A stretch of DNA of 37,864 nucleotides from the NCBI GenBank assembly GCA_031292455.1, contig JARLHC010000152.1, forward strand, positions 1 through 37,864. The letters run 5' to 3'. The position numbers were made by a program, and so were the translations under genes. Below are positions 27,819-35,807 of this stretch, in pieces; position 1 is the first letter of the stretch; every line of letters begins with the position of its first letter. The notes under the pieces are model-generated. The model was not told the DNA's origin and did no database searches. It was given only the letters and a program-made list of their open reading frames with translations. The DNA comes from Ignavibacteriaceae bacterium. Its GTDB lineage: Bacteria; Bacteroidota; Ignavibacteria; Ignavibacteriales; Ignavibacteriaceae.

Positions 27819-29189
27819 CTACTTCTTAATTTGTATAGGCTTACCATTAACGGTAACAGATTGACATTTTGTAATATCAATATTTTCTAAAACATTACTA
27901 TTTTTTACATTTTCAAAAGAACAATTTTCTATCTGAAGATTCTTCACAGGAGACCTTTCATAAGCCTTCATATTTAAAGCATACCGAGATTTCTTTGAAG
28001 TAACATTGTCGAAATAGAAATTTCTCATAACAGGAGTAAACTTCCCGACATCCCCCTTGTCATAATAGTAATCAATAAGAATTACTGCTTCTTTAACTTC
28101 GCCAACATCAATATTTCTGCAATAAACATTTTCAATAACCCCACCTCTTTCGGAGTTTGTTTTAAAACGCAGGGCCCTATCAAGGTTCGGACTGCTCATA
28201 ACACAATTTTCTGCATACACATTTCTAACACCACCTGATACTTCGCTACCGATAACTACCCCACCATGTCCATCTTTCATCACGCATCCCTGAATAACAA
28301 TATTGCTGGATGGAACGTTAACTCTTCTGCCGTCATTGTTACGCCCTGATTTTATAGCGATACAATCATCACCATTATTGAAAGAGCAACCTTTTATTAA
28401 TACATCAGTGCATGATTCCGGATCGCAGCCGTCATTATTGGGGCCAATTCCATCAGTTGCTACATTATTAAATGTTACATTTTTGCATAAGACCGGATTA
28501 AGGAACCACATTGAGGAATTTCTAAAGGTTACCCCATCAACAAGAATATTCTTACATTTATACGGTTGGAAGAAAACAGGTCTTAGAAATGAACTTTTAC
28601 CAAACACACGATCTTTAACGGGGGTATTATCTTCCCCCATTTTAACTAATTTATCCCTTGCAGGTGTCTGACTAAATTCCCCTTCAGAAGCTTTCCATTT
28701 CCACCAGTTTTCTTTACTCCCCTGCCCGTCGAGAAGTCCTTGGCCTGTAACAGCGATATTCTTTTGATCATACGCATAAATTAGAGGTGAATAATTGAAA
28801 CATTCAACTCCCTCGAATCGTGTATATACAACGGGTAAATATTTGGAAGGATCAGTAGAGAATTTAACAATTGCCCCTTTAGAGACGTAGAGATTTACGC
28901 CGCTTTTCAGATGAATGGCACCGGTAAGGAATGTCCCTTCAGGGACTATTACTTTTCCTCCTCCTTCTTTCGAACATTTATCAATTGCAACTTTGAATGC
29001 ATTAGTACAATCAGTAACTCCATCAGCAACCGCACCAAAAGATGTAATTAAATAATCTTTATCCCTGAACTTCGGAGGCTTAATATTCTTTAGTATTTTA
29101 TTAAGACCATTCCATCCGTCATCAGCGGGAAAAATGTTTGCATGTAGAAATAGAAAGTTAAGTAATAAAAACAGTAGCGTTTTATTCAT
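27819..29189 (-). CDS. Secreted GH28 polygalacturonase (exo-type)
   Basis: This 456-aa enzyme has a signal peptide (about 1-22) and a GH28 beta-helix. All four motifs are near canonical: NNDGCD (251-256), GDDC (273-276), GHGG (307-310) and RFK (341-343), with SFGAVADGVTD near the N-terminus. The long insert around 120-205, with YTRFEGVECFNYSP, is typical of bacterial exo-polygalacturonases that release mono- or digalacturonate. No T9SS domain is present, so a periplasmic place is likely. It follows the PL9 lyase gene by 34 nt. Confidence 0.92.
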   Translation of the reverse strand: MNKTLLFLLLNFLFLHANIFPADDGWNGLNKILKNIKPPKFRDKDYLITSFGAVADGVTDCTNAFKVAIDKCSKEGGGKVIVPEGTFLTGAIHLKSGVNLYVSKGAIVKFSTDPSKYLPVVYTRFEGVECFNYSPLIYAYDQKNIAVTGQGLLDGQGSKENWWKWKASEGEFSQTPARDKLVKMGEDNTPVKDRVFGKSSFLRPVFFQPYKCKNILVDGVTFRNSSMWFLNPVLCKNVTFNNVATDGIGPNNDGCDPESCTDVLIKGCSFNNGDDCIAIKSGRNNDGRRVNVPSSNIVIQGCVMKDGHGGVVIGSEVSGGVRNVYAENCVMSSPNLDRALRFKTNSERGGVIENVYCRNIDVGEVKEAVILIDYYYDKGDVGKFTPVMRNFYFDNVTSKKSRYALNMKAYERSPVKNLQIENCSFENVKNSNVLENIDITKCQSVTVNGKPIQIKK

Positions 29190-29223
29190 AGATTTTATGT
29201 AATACTGTATTTGAAGAGATTTT

Positions 29224-30738
29224 TTATTTCATCAGAATCATTTTTTTAGTCTGAACGTAATCATCAGTTTTTAAAGTATAGAAATAGATCCCGCTGGCGA
29301 GATTAACAGCATTAAATTTAACATAATATGTTCCTTCCCGTTTATCTTCATTGACAAGAGTTTCAACCTCTTTTCCAAGAATGTTGTATATAGTTAAAAT
29401 TACATGAGATGAAGCCGGAATCTGGTAAGCAATCTCCGTAGAAGGATTAAAGGGGTTTGGATAATTATTAGATAAATAATAGCCAACTTTATGATTAACT
29501 TCATTTTTCAAACTTGTAAGAGTATCATCTGTTTCAAAACAGCCGAGATCAGGAGCAATTCCATTATATGGACGCCCAGGGATAATTGTGCCTGAATTTA
29601 TCAAGTGGGTGCCATGAGTAAGATGCATAAAATTAACATCAGGAAGACTGCCATCCGGTTTACGCGGACCTCTTACACCGGCAGTATCAAGACTTACAAA
29701 ATCGGACATAGTTACTGAATCGGGAAGCATCCAGCTATTTGTTGTAAGGATAGGATTAAATAAAGTTCCTAATACACCGTAGACAAGACAATTAGTTACT
29801 GTTAAAACTTTACCAGAATCCAATGCATAGGGCACACTATAATTTTTAGATCCGTTTCTATAGCCTGTGCAGTTAATAAGGGTCATGGAGCCTTTATTAT
29901 TATTCTGGTCAAATCCTTTTACTTTATTATCAAAAGAAAGGCAGTTATACAAGATGAAATTATGTTCAAGGTTCTTGAGATCGCTACCCCCCATTTTGAA
30001 TCCATTTCCGTTTCCAGCGCTGCTAACCGTCCAATCTTTATGAAAACCGTTCATAAAAGTCCAGCAGTTATCGAGAGTAGTTGTAATGTTATTAGAGGGT
30101 CTGAGGTAACCATCAAAACCATCATCAGTATTCTGCCATGACCTGCAGCCATAAAAATAATTGTTTGTTCCCACGTCAAGTTTAGGTGAAAAACCATCTG
30201 AATTCCCTTCGGTAGGATCCATATTATAATAAGAATCGCAGTTAATTATTTTATTATTGTTTGCTCCGCCACCTAGCTGCATTCCAGAATCTCTATTTTG
30301 CGACATGCTGCAATTTTCAACTATATTGAATGAACCAGATATATAGATTCCATTATCACCAGCACCAATAATATCGAAGCCTCTTACATGCCAGTATTTT
30401 GCTTTTATTTGAAGACCTTTACTTCCCAGTGCCTGAGCAGAAAAATCCAAGACAGCCCTTTCTCCCGGATAAGCAAACAAATGGCACAATGTATCCTGTT
30501 TTCCGCTGGGGGTGGTATTAATTGTCAATGTTGCTGTTAAAGTATAGACGCCACCTCTCACAAAGATAGTATCACCGGCAACAATTGAGGATGTAAGTGC
30601 TTTAGAAATAGACTTAAACGGAAAATCTATTGTACCAGCGTTAGTATCAGCTCCGGCAGTTGAAACATAAAGAGTTTTACTATTAATAACCGATATAAAC
30701 AGAATGGAAAACAGCAGAACAGTGCAAGATAATTTCAT
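29224..30738 (-). CDS. PL9-type pectate lyase with T9SS sorting domain
   Basis: This 504-aa protein cuts polygalacturonate by beta-elimination, giving 4,5-unsaturated ends. It has a signal peptide (about 1-20) and a parallel beta-helix. The segment NSDGFSPKLDVGTNNYF with Lys186, followed by NTDDGFDGYLRP (calcium-binding Asp residues), matches the PL9 catalytic region. Residues about 420-504 form a type A T9SS sorting domain (NNYPNPFNPST, ending KKMILMK). So this is the surface depolymerase of the locus, while both GH28 enzymes lack that tag. It lies 75 nt after uxaC. A PL1 or PL3 assignment does not fit these motifs. Confidence 0.85.
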   Translation of the reverse strand: MKLSCTVLLFSILFISVINSKTLYVSTAGADTNAGTIDFPFKSISKALTSSIVAGDTIFVRGGVYTLTATLTINTTPSGKQDTLCHLFAYPGERAVLDFSAQALGSKGLQIKAKYWHVRGFDIIGAGDNGIYISGSFNIVENCSMSQNRDSGMQLGGGANNNKIINCDSYYNMDPTEGNSDGFSPKLDVGTNNYFYGCRSWQNTDDGFDGYLRPSNNITTTLDNCWTFMNGFHKDWTVSSAGNGNGFKMGGSDLKNLEHNFILYNCLSFDNKVKGFDQNNNKGSMTLINCTGYRNGSKNYSVPYALDSGKVLTVTNCLVYGVLGTLFNPILTTNSWMLPDSVTMSDFVSLDTAGVRGPRKPDGSLPDVNFMHLTHGTHLINSGTIIPGRPYNGIAPDLGCFETDDTLTSLKNEVNHKVGYYLSNNYPNPFNPSTEIAYQIPASSHVILTIYNILGKEVETLVNEDKREGTYYVKFNAVNLASGIYFYTLKTDDYVQTKKMILMK

Positions 30739-30813
30739 AAAACCTCAAAAATAGGGACTGATGTTGAAACAGTACAATTATTTTTTTAGATAATGATTAT
30801 AAGTTAATATTAT

Positions 30814-32274
30814 TTATTTCCTTTCGCTGAAGCCGAAATAACTTTTTGCGTTATAGTAACATATATTTTCAATAACCGGGACAATTAAATCCCCGGCATT
30901 TGGAATAAGACCTGCTTCAACATCTTTTCCAATTAAATTGCACAGTACTCTCCTAAAATAATCATGTCTTGGATAGGAAAGGAAGCTACGAGAGTCTGTA
31001 AGCATACCAACGAATCTGCTTAATAATCCCATATTGGATAAAACATTTAACTGCTTTTCGATTCCATCTTTCTGATCGAGGAACCACCATCCACTTCCGA
31101 ACTGAATTTTACCTGGGACAGAACCATCCTGGAAATTTCCAGTCATAGTTGCGACAAGTTCATTATCAGAAGGGTTAAGATTATATATAATGGTTTTAGC
31201 AAGTTTTCCCTGCTGATCAAGTTTATTTAAGAATTTGGCAAGCGGTCGTGCAATTTCAAAGTCTCCGACAGAATCATAGCCGGTATCGGGGCCTAATTTT
31301 CGATACATTTTAGTATTAGTATCCCTAATGGCTCCAAGATGCAACTGTTGAGTCCAGTTCTTCTCATAATCCATAATACTGAATTCATAAAGCATTGCGG
31401 ATTTAAATTTTAAGATCTCTTCCAGCTTCAATTCTTTATTCAGTAATACTTTGGAAAAGATTTTATTTATTTCTTCCAGGGAATAATCTTCAGCATAGAC
31501 AGTTTCCATTCCATGATCAGAAAGGCGGCATCCATTATTATGGAAATAATCGTGTCTTTTTCTGAGAGCGTCAAGATATGATTTAAAATCTGCAATGTGC
31601 ATATTGGTAGTTTCCTGCAATTTATTAAACCACAGGTTGAACAGTCCAAAATTTTCTATCATCATACCTTTATCAGGTCTGAAGGCAGGGAGAACATTAA
31701 TTTCGTAATTATCTTTTATAAGTTGTTTATGAAATTCAAGATCATCATTGGGGTCATCAGTAGTACAGATAGTTTCGACATTAAATTTGTTAATTAATTC
31801 TCTGGCAAAGAACGATTTGGTATTAAGCAATGAATTACATTCATCCCATATTTCTTTTGCAGTATCTTCATTAAGGAGGCGATCAGAAATCCCAAAGGGA
31901 TTTTTAAGTTCCATATGAGTCCAGTGGTAGAGTGGATTCCTAACAGTATAAGGAACAGTTTTAGCCCAGGCGAGGAATTTTTCCCAGTCGGATGCCTCCC
32001 CTGTAATATATTTTTCAGAGACGCCATTTGCACGCATCGCACGCCATTTATAATGATCGCCGTTCAGCCAAATTTTTGTCAGGTTCCCGAAATTTATATT
32101 AGCAGCAATTTCCTCGACAGGAAGGTGACAATGATAATCAATAATAGGCAAATTTTTAGCGTGGGCATGATATAAAAATTCCGCAGTTTTATTTTCCAGA
32201 AGAAAATTCTCTGAAATGAACTCTGCGTTATCTTTGATACTTAACAAATCCGAATACTGTGTTTTTGTGTGCAT
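30814..32274 (-). CDS. uxaC: Uronate isomerase
   Basis: This 486-aa enzyme interconverts D-galacturonate and D-tagaturonate (and D-glucuronate and D-fructuronate). IIDYHCHL (44-51) carries the metal-binding His48 and His50 of the amidohydrolase-like barrel. FNVETICTTDDPNDDL, the LHLGAIRDTNTKMY block and SYPRHDYFRRVLCNL are family hallmarks. The length is near the usual 470. The start codon lies 4 nt after the stop of the MFS transporter, so uptake and the first catabolic step are coupled. Tagaturonate is then taken by UxaE. Confidence 0.95.
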   Translation of the reverse strand: MHTKTQYSDLLSIKDNAEFISENFLLENKTAEFLYHAHAKNLPIIDYHCHLPVEEIAANINFGNLTKIWLNGDHYKWRAMRANGVSEKYITGEASDWEKFLAWAKTVPYTVRNPLYHWTHMELKNPFGISDRLLNEDTAKEIWDECNSLLNTKSFFARELINKFNVETICTTDDPNDDLEFHKQLIKDNYEINVLPAFRPDKGMMIENFGLFNLWFNKLQETTNMHIADFKSYLDALRKRHDYFHNNGCRLSDHGMETVYAEDYSLEEINKIFSKVLLNKELKLEEILKFKSAMLYEFSIMDYEKNWTQQLHLGAIRDTNTKMYRKLGPDTGYDSVGDFEIARPLAKFLNKLDQQGKLAKTIIYNLNPSDNELVATMTGNFQDGSVPGKIQFGSGWWFLDQKDGIEKQLNVLSNMGLLSRFVGMLTDSRSFLSYPRHDYFRRVLCNLIGKDVEAGLIPNAGDLIVPVIENICYYNAKSYFGFSERK

Positions 32275-32278
32275 AGTT

Positions 32279-33625
32279 TTAATTAAGATTAACTTGTTTC
32301 ATTTTAGGTGCAAGGATATTAAAGATGACCCAAGCAAGCAGGTAAGCTGAACCGCAGACAATAAACATAACAAAATAGCCAGTATTTATGTTACCGAGAG
32401 CTTTGTAATAATCAAGCAGCGCACCAGCTAATTTTGCTATAAGGATACCACCTACAGCTCCGGCCATTCCACCGATACCAGTAACAGAAGCAACTGCTTT
32501 TCTGGGAAACATATCGGAAGCTGTTGTAAAAATATTAGCTGACCATGCCTGGTGAGCTGATGCAGCAAGACCTATTATCAGAATAGCATACCATGGGCTA
32601 AATTGTCCAAGGTACTGAGCAAAGATAACGGGTGTAACGCAAAAAGCAAAAATGAGCATTGCAGTCATTCTAGCTTTATAGACCGGCCATCCCTTTTTAA
32701 TAAAACTACCTGATAACCATCCTCCGTAAATACTTCCAACAGTAGTCATTGTATAAACAAGAGCAATCGGTAAAGCAAGGTCGGTCTTTGTCATATGGTA
32801 TTGCTTATTAAGGAATGAAGGGAGCCAGAACAGGTAAAACCACCAAACAGGATCGGTCAAGAATTTTCCTATAAAGTACGCCCAAGTTTGTCTGAAAGTA
32901 AGGAGGTTAAACCAGCTTACTTTTTCCTGGAAATGGTTATTCTCTTCAATAGATTCCTTATCGCTATTTATATAATCAAACTCAGCTTTTGATAATTTTT
33001 TATGTTTAGCAGGAATTTCATAAACAGCCAGCCAGAAGAATAACCAGATAAGTCCGATTGCACCGGTTATAATGAAAGCCCACTGCCAGCCCCATGCTAA
33101 TGCGATAAGGGGAACGGTAAGAGGGGCAATAATAGCGCCTACATTAGATCCTGAATTAAATAAACCGGCGGCAAGAGCTCTTTCCTTTTTAGGGAACCAC
33201 TCAGCCACTGTTTTTATTGCAGCAGGAAAGTTACCGGATTCACTAACCCCAAGAGTAGCGCGGGCGGCCATAAAGCCCAAAGTATTTCGAGCTGCGGAAT
33301 GGCAGATAGCGGCAACACTCCAAACAGCTAAAGCAAGAGCATAGCCAAGTTTTGTACCGATTTTATCTATTACCCATCCGACGCCAAGCATTCCAAGCGC
33401 GTAAGCAATCTGGAAAACAACCACAATGTTCGCATAATCTGTTTCAGACCAATGGAACATAGGAGCGAGGTAATCATCTTTCAGAAGGCTGATAACCTGC
33501 CGGTCGAGGTAATTTATAGTAGTAGCAAAGAATACCAGTGAAAGGATAGTCCAACGATATTTACCAAGTTGAATTTTTTCGTTGGGAGCAGAAATAGTTT
33601 CAGGTTTAACCTGGGATTCAATCAT
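32279..33625 (-). CDS. MFS hexuronate transporter (ExuT-like)
   Basis: This 448-aa inner membrane protein has about 12 hydrophobic segments and the anion:cation symporter signature NYLDRQVIS near residue 39 and ESGNFPAAIKTVAEWFPKKE near 130-150, typical of ExuT-type galacturonate/glucuronate permeases. A hydrophilic central loop lies near 205-235. It probably imports galacturonate from the periplasm by proton symport. It is 29 nt after the DUF4861 gene and 4 nt before uxaC. Specificity among hexuronates cannot be told from sequence. Confidence 0.9.
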   Translation of the reverse strand: MIESQVKPETISAPNEKIQLGKYRWTILSLVFFATTINYLDRQVISLLKDDYLAPMFHWSETDYANIVVVFQIAYALGMLGVGWVIDKIGTKLGYALALAVWSVAAICHSAARNTLGFMAARATLGVSESGNFPAAIKTVAEWFPKKERALAAGLFNSGSNVGAIIAPLTVPLIALAWGWQWAFIITGAIGLIWLFFWLAVYEIPAKHKKLSKAEFDYINSDKESIEENNHFQEKVSWFNLLTFRQTWAYFIGKFLTDPVWWFYLFWLPSFLNKQYHMTKTDLALPIALVYTMTTVGSIYGGWLSGSFIKKGWPVYKARMTAMLIFAFCVTPVIFAQYLGQFSPWYAILIIGLAASAHQAWSANIFTTASDMFPRKAVASVTGIGGMAGAVGGILIAKLAGALLDYYKALGNINTGYFVMFIVCGSAYLLAWVIFNILAPKMKQVNLN

Positions 33626-33654
33626 ACAATTATTCCGTATTTAATAATGTGCTA

Positions 33655-34914
33655 CTATAAGGCGACAATAATAGGGTTATTCAGAGCTTCAATTGTACTA
33701 TTTAAGAACTGTAGAAAAGACTTTTGAGTTTTAACACCATTTTTTTCTTTTTCCCAGGCGGCCGCAAAGAAATATTTTACACAATTACCCAATGGTTTTA
33801 AAAGAACAATCTGACTTATCTTATCTTCAGTTAATTTAATAAGATCCTTAGAATTATAGAATAGTACGATACCCAGATTGTCATTACAAATTGTCTGTTT
33901 ACCCCAAATTGCGACATAGTTCCAGCCATCATTATTCTTAGAAAAGAGAGTACTGGTACTATCATGTTTAGCCAATCCGGTACATAAATTTTCTATCGGC
34001 TTATCTGTTTTAACATTAACTTCAGTTAACCTGCTACCGGGGTAAATTGAATAATTTATACTAATATTAAATTTATTATTATCAACCTTCCATCCAATAT
34101 GATCGGATACAACAGAAGAATGGACATTATAATTAAAGACGGCGCACCTAATACTATCAGTTTCAGAGACCGTACAGACTTTATCGTTCATAAATGAAGC
34201 GACGGAGCCAATCCCCAAAGAAGTGCCTACTTTAAAGATATCCTGCCCCCACCACAACGGATATTCATAGGATTCGTCGCCTGATAACAGGTCATTTTTA
34301 CCAACAATATCCAGGACCATTTTATTTGTAGATTTGCCAAAGATATCAGTCCGGTTTCTTTCATCGAGGTAGAACCGATAGGCCACTTTATCGGATTCCC
34401 ATGCAGGGCCTTCCATCTGATACAAGGCATCGTGAGGGAAATGGCTTTTAGGGACAACAGCATGATCTGTACTTTCAAAATTTCCGCCGGTATAGACACC
34501 TTCCTTAACAGCATAATTCTTTTTAACTCCGAGATAAGCCCTTGTTCTGTTGTTATGAAAAACAGGCTTTTTAGCCGAATAAGAAAGAGTAACTAGTTTT
34601 AGTTCATCCGGTTTAAAATTCAACTGGAATACTAAATTAACTTTGTTATAATTATCCTTAACCAGATCAAAGGGAATGTTCTTTCCGTTTAATTTGATTA
34701 CACAATTATTCTCATCAAAATCTTTAATATGATTCTTAAGGTCTGAAAGAGGAACCATGACCCGTTCATCATATCTTTCCGAATGTAAGGAATTTTTTAA
34801 CTTTATTGTATAAGGATGGAAATTACTTGCCCCATGTAAAGGAGCAACTGAAAGGAGCAGGATAATTAAAGAGGTCAATAGAGAGACTTTATTCAGAGAG
34901 AGAATCATTTTCAT
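33655..34914 (-). CDS. DUF4861-family secreted protein
   Basis: This 419-aa protein has a signal peptide (about 1-29) and matches the DUF4861 family by the core EGPAWESDKVAYRFYLDERN and DIFGK segments. These proteins are common in pectin and other uronate utilisation loci of Bacteroidota; to my knowledge their activity is not settled. No lipobox or T9SS domain is visible, so a periplasmic place is likely. As first gene of the 20-gene minus-strand array it lies 42 nt downstream of the operator-like palindrome (34956-34977) and so is expected to be strongly induced on pectin. A role in processing unsaturated or modified galacturonides is a guess. Confidence 0.78.
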   Translation of the reverse strand: MKMILSLNKVSLLTSLIILLLSVAPLHGASNFHPYTIKLKNSLHSERYDERVMVPLSDLKNHIKDFDENNCVIKLNGKNIPFDLVKDNYNKVNLVFQLNFKPDELKLVTLSYSAKKPVFHNNRTRAYLGVKKNYAVKEGVYTGGNFESTDHAVVPKSHFPHDALYQMEGPAWESDKVAYRFYLDERNRTDIFGKSTNKMVLDIVGKNDLLSGDESYEYPLWWGQDIFKVGTSLGIGSVASFMNDKVCTVSETDSIRCAVFNYNVHSSVVSDHIGWKVDNNKFNISINYSIYPGSRLTEVNVKTDKPIENLCTGLAKHDSTSTLFSKNNDGWNYVAIWGKQTICNDNLGIVLFYNSKDLIKLTEDKISQIVLLKPLGNCVKYFFAAAWEKEKNGVKTQKSFLQFLNSTIEALNNPIIVAL

Positions 34915-34955
34915 TGCTTCGCCATGTGAGTCACAAATGTTACTAACCGACTTAA

Positions 34956-34977
34956 CTTTATCGTTTAAGTAAACGAT
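34956..34977 (-). promoter_or_regulatory. Candidate operator at the head of the long minus-strand array
   Basis: The core ATCGTTTA-N2-TAAACGAT is a perfect palindrome apart from the central two bases. The minus-strand sequence matches 766-787 (+) at 21 of 22 bases. Two TTGACA boxes (minus strand, 34998-35003 and 35017-35022) lie just upstream, but no clear -10 was assigned. The site is in the divergent region between the array and eda and could control both. The LacI-family regulator at 12091-13125 is the leading candidate to bind it. Confidence 0.65.
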
Positions 34978-35119
34978 TCAGATACCAGTCTCTAAATTGT
35001 CAATATTTTATTATATTGTCAAGAAATAAAATTACTTTTTTTAACAAAAATTTATTTTATTCTTAGGATTCTACTATTGACTATGGATAATTATTTTACA
35101 TATTAATTCAGGAATGCTG

Positions 35120-35764
35120 ATGAAAAGAGAGGAAATATTAAGTGAATTAGCCAGATTAGGGGCAATAGCCGTAATAAGGATGAGCGATTCAGAAAAGCTA
35201 AAAAGAGTAAGCGAGGCAATACATAAGGGAGGGGTTTCGGCAATTGAGATTACCATGACAACACCGAATGCATTAGCTGTAATTGAGAATCTATCAAAAT
35301 CAATGGGAGATGAGATTCTGATAGGGGTAGGGACAGTAACAGATCCACAAACCGCAGAGGATGCAATAAATGCTGGAGCTCAATTTGTAGTAAGCCCCTT
35401 TTTCAAAAAAGAGATAGTTGAAAAGGTTAAGAGCATGAAGATCCCGGTAATGCCAGGTGCATTTACACCGACAGAAATACAGACAGCATATGAGAATGGT
35501 GCTGATATAGTAAAAGTATTTCCTGCAGATGTTTTAGGCATGGCATTTTTTAAGGCAGTAAGAGCTCCGATGCCTTATTTGAAATTAATGCCTACAGGAG
35601 GAGTTACTTTAACCAATGCAGGCGATTGGTTAAAGGCAGGAGCTTGTGCTGTTGGTGTAGGTACAGCTCTTCTTGACAAGAAGGCGATAGATGAAAATAA
35701 TTTCAGTAAATTGACTGAAAATGCAATGATTCTTGTTCAGAGCATAGCTGAAGGAAGAGGGTAA
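35120..35764 (+). CDS. eda: KDPG aldolase (2-keto-3-deoxy-6-phosphogluconate aldolase)
   Basis: This cytoplasmic class I aldolase splits 2-keto-3-deoxy-6-phosphogluconate into pyruvate and glyceraldehyde-3-phosphate. Visible motifs are the active-site Arg and Glu in VIRM and AIEITM, GVGTVT, the Schiff-base Lys in ADIVKVFPAD, and PTGGV. I chose the ATG at 35120 (214 aa) because AGGA (35110-35113) sits 6 nt before it; the ATG at 35114 would directly abut that sequence. It is divergent from the DUF4861 gene. The kinase that makes its substrate (KdgK) is not in the window. Confidence 0.94.
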   Translation: MKREEILSELARLGAIAVIRMSDSEKLKRVSEAIHKGGVSAIEITMTTPNALAVIENLSKSMGDEILIGVGTVTDPQTAEDAINAGAQFVVSPFFKKEIVEKVKSMKIPVMPGAFTPTEIQTAYENGADIVKVFPADVLGMAFFKAVRAPMPYLKLMPTGGVTLTNAGDWLKAGACAVGVGTALLDKKAIDENNFSKLTENAMILVQSIAEGRG

Positions 35765-35807
35765 GATTCATCCAAGTTTATATTAATATAGTACCTTCAC
35801 CCTGTTT

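Noticed and set aside
34978-35113. Assigned promoters for the DUF4861 gene and eda
   Set aside because: TTGACA and TTGACT boxes are present, but no -10 at proper spacing fits both the ribosome binding site and the start codon.
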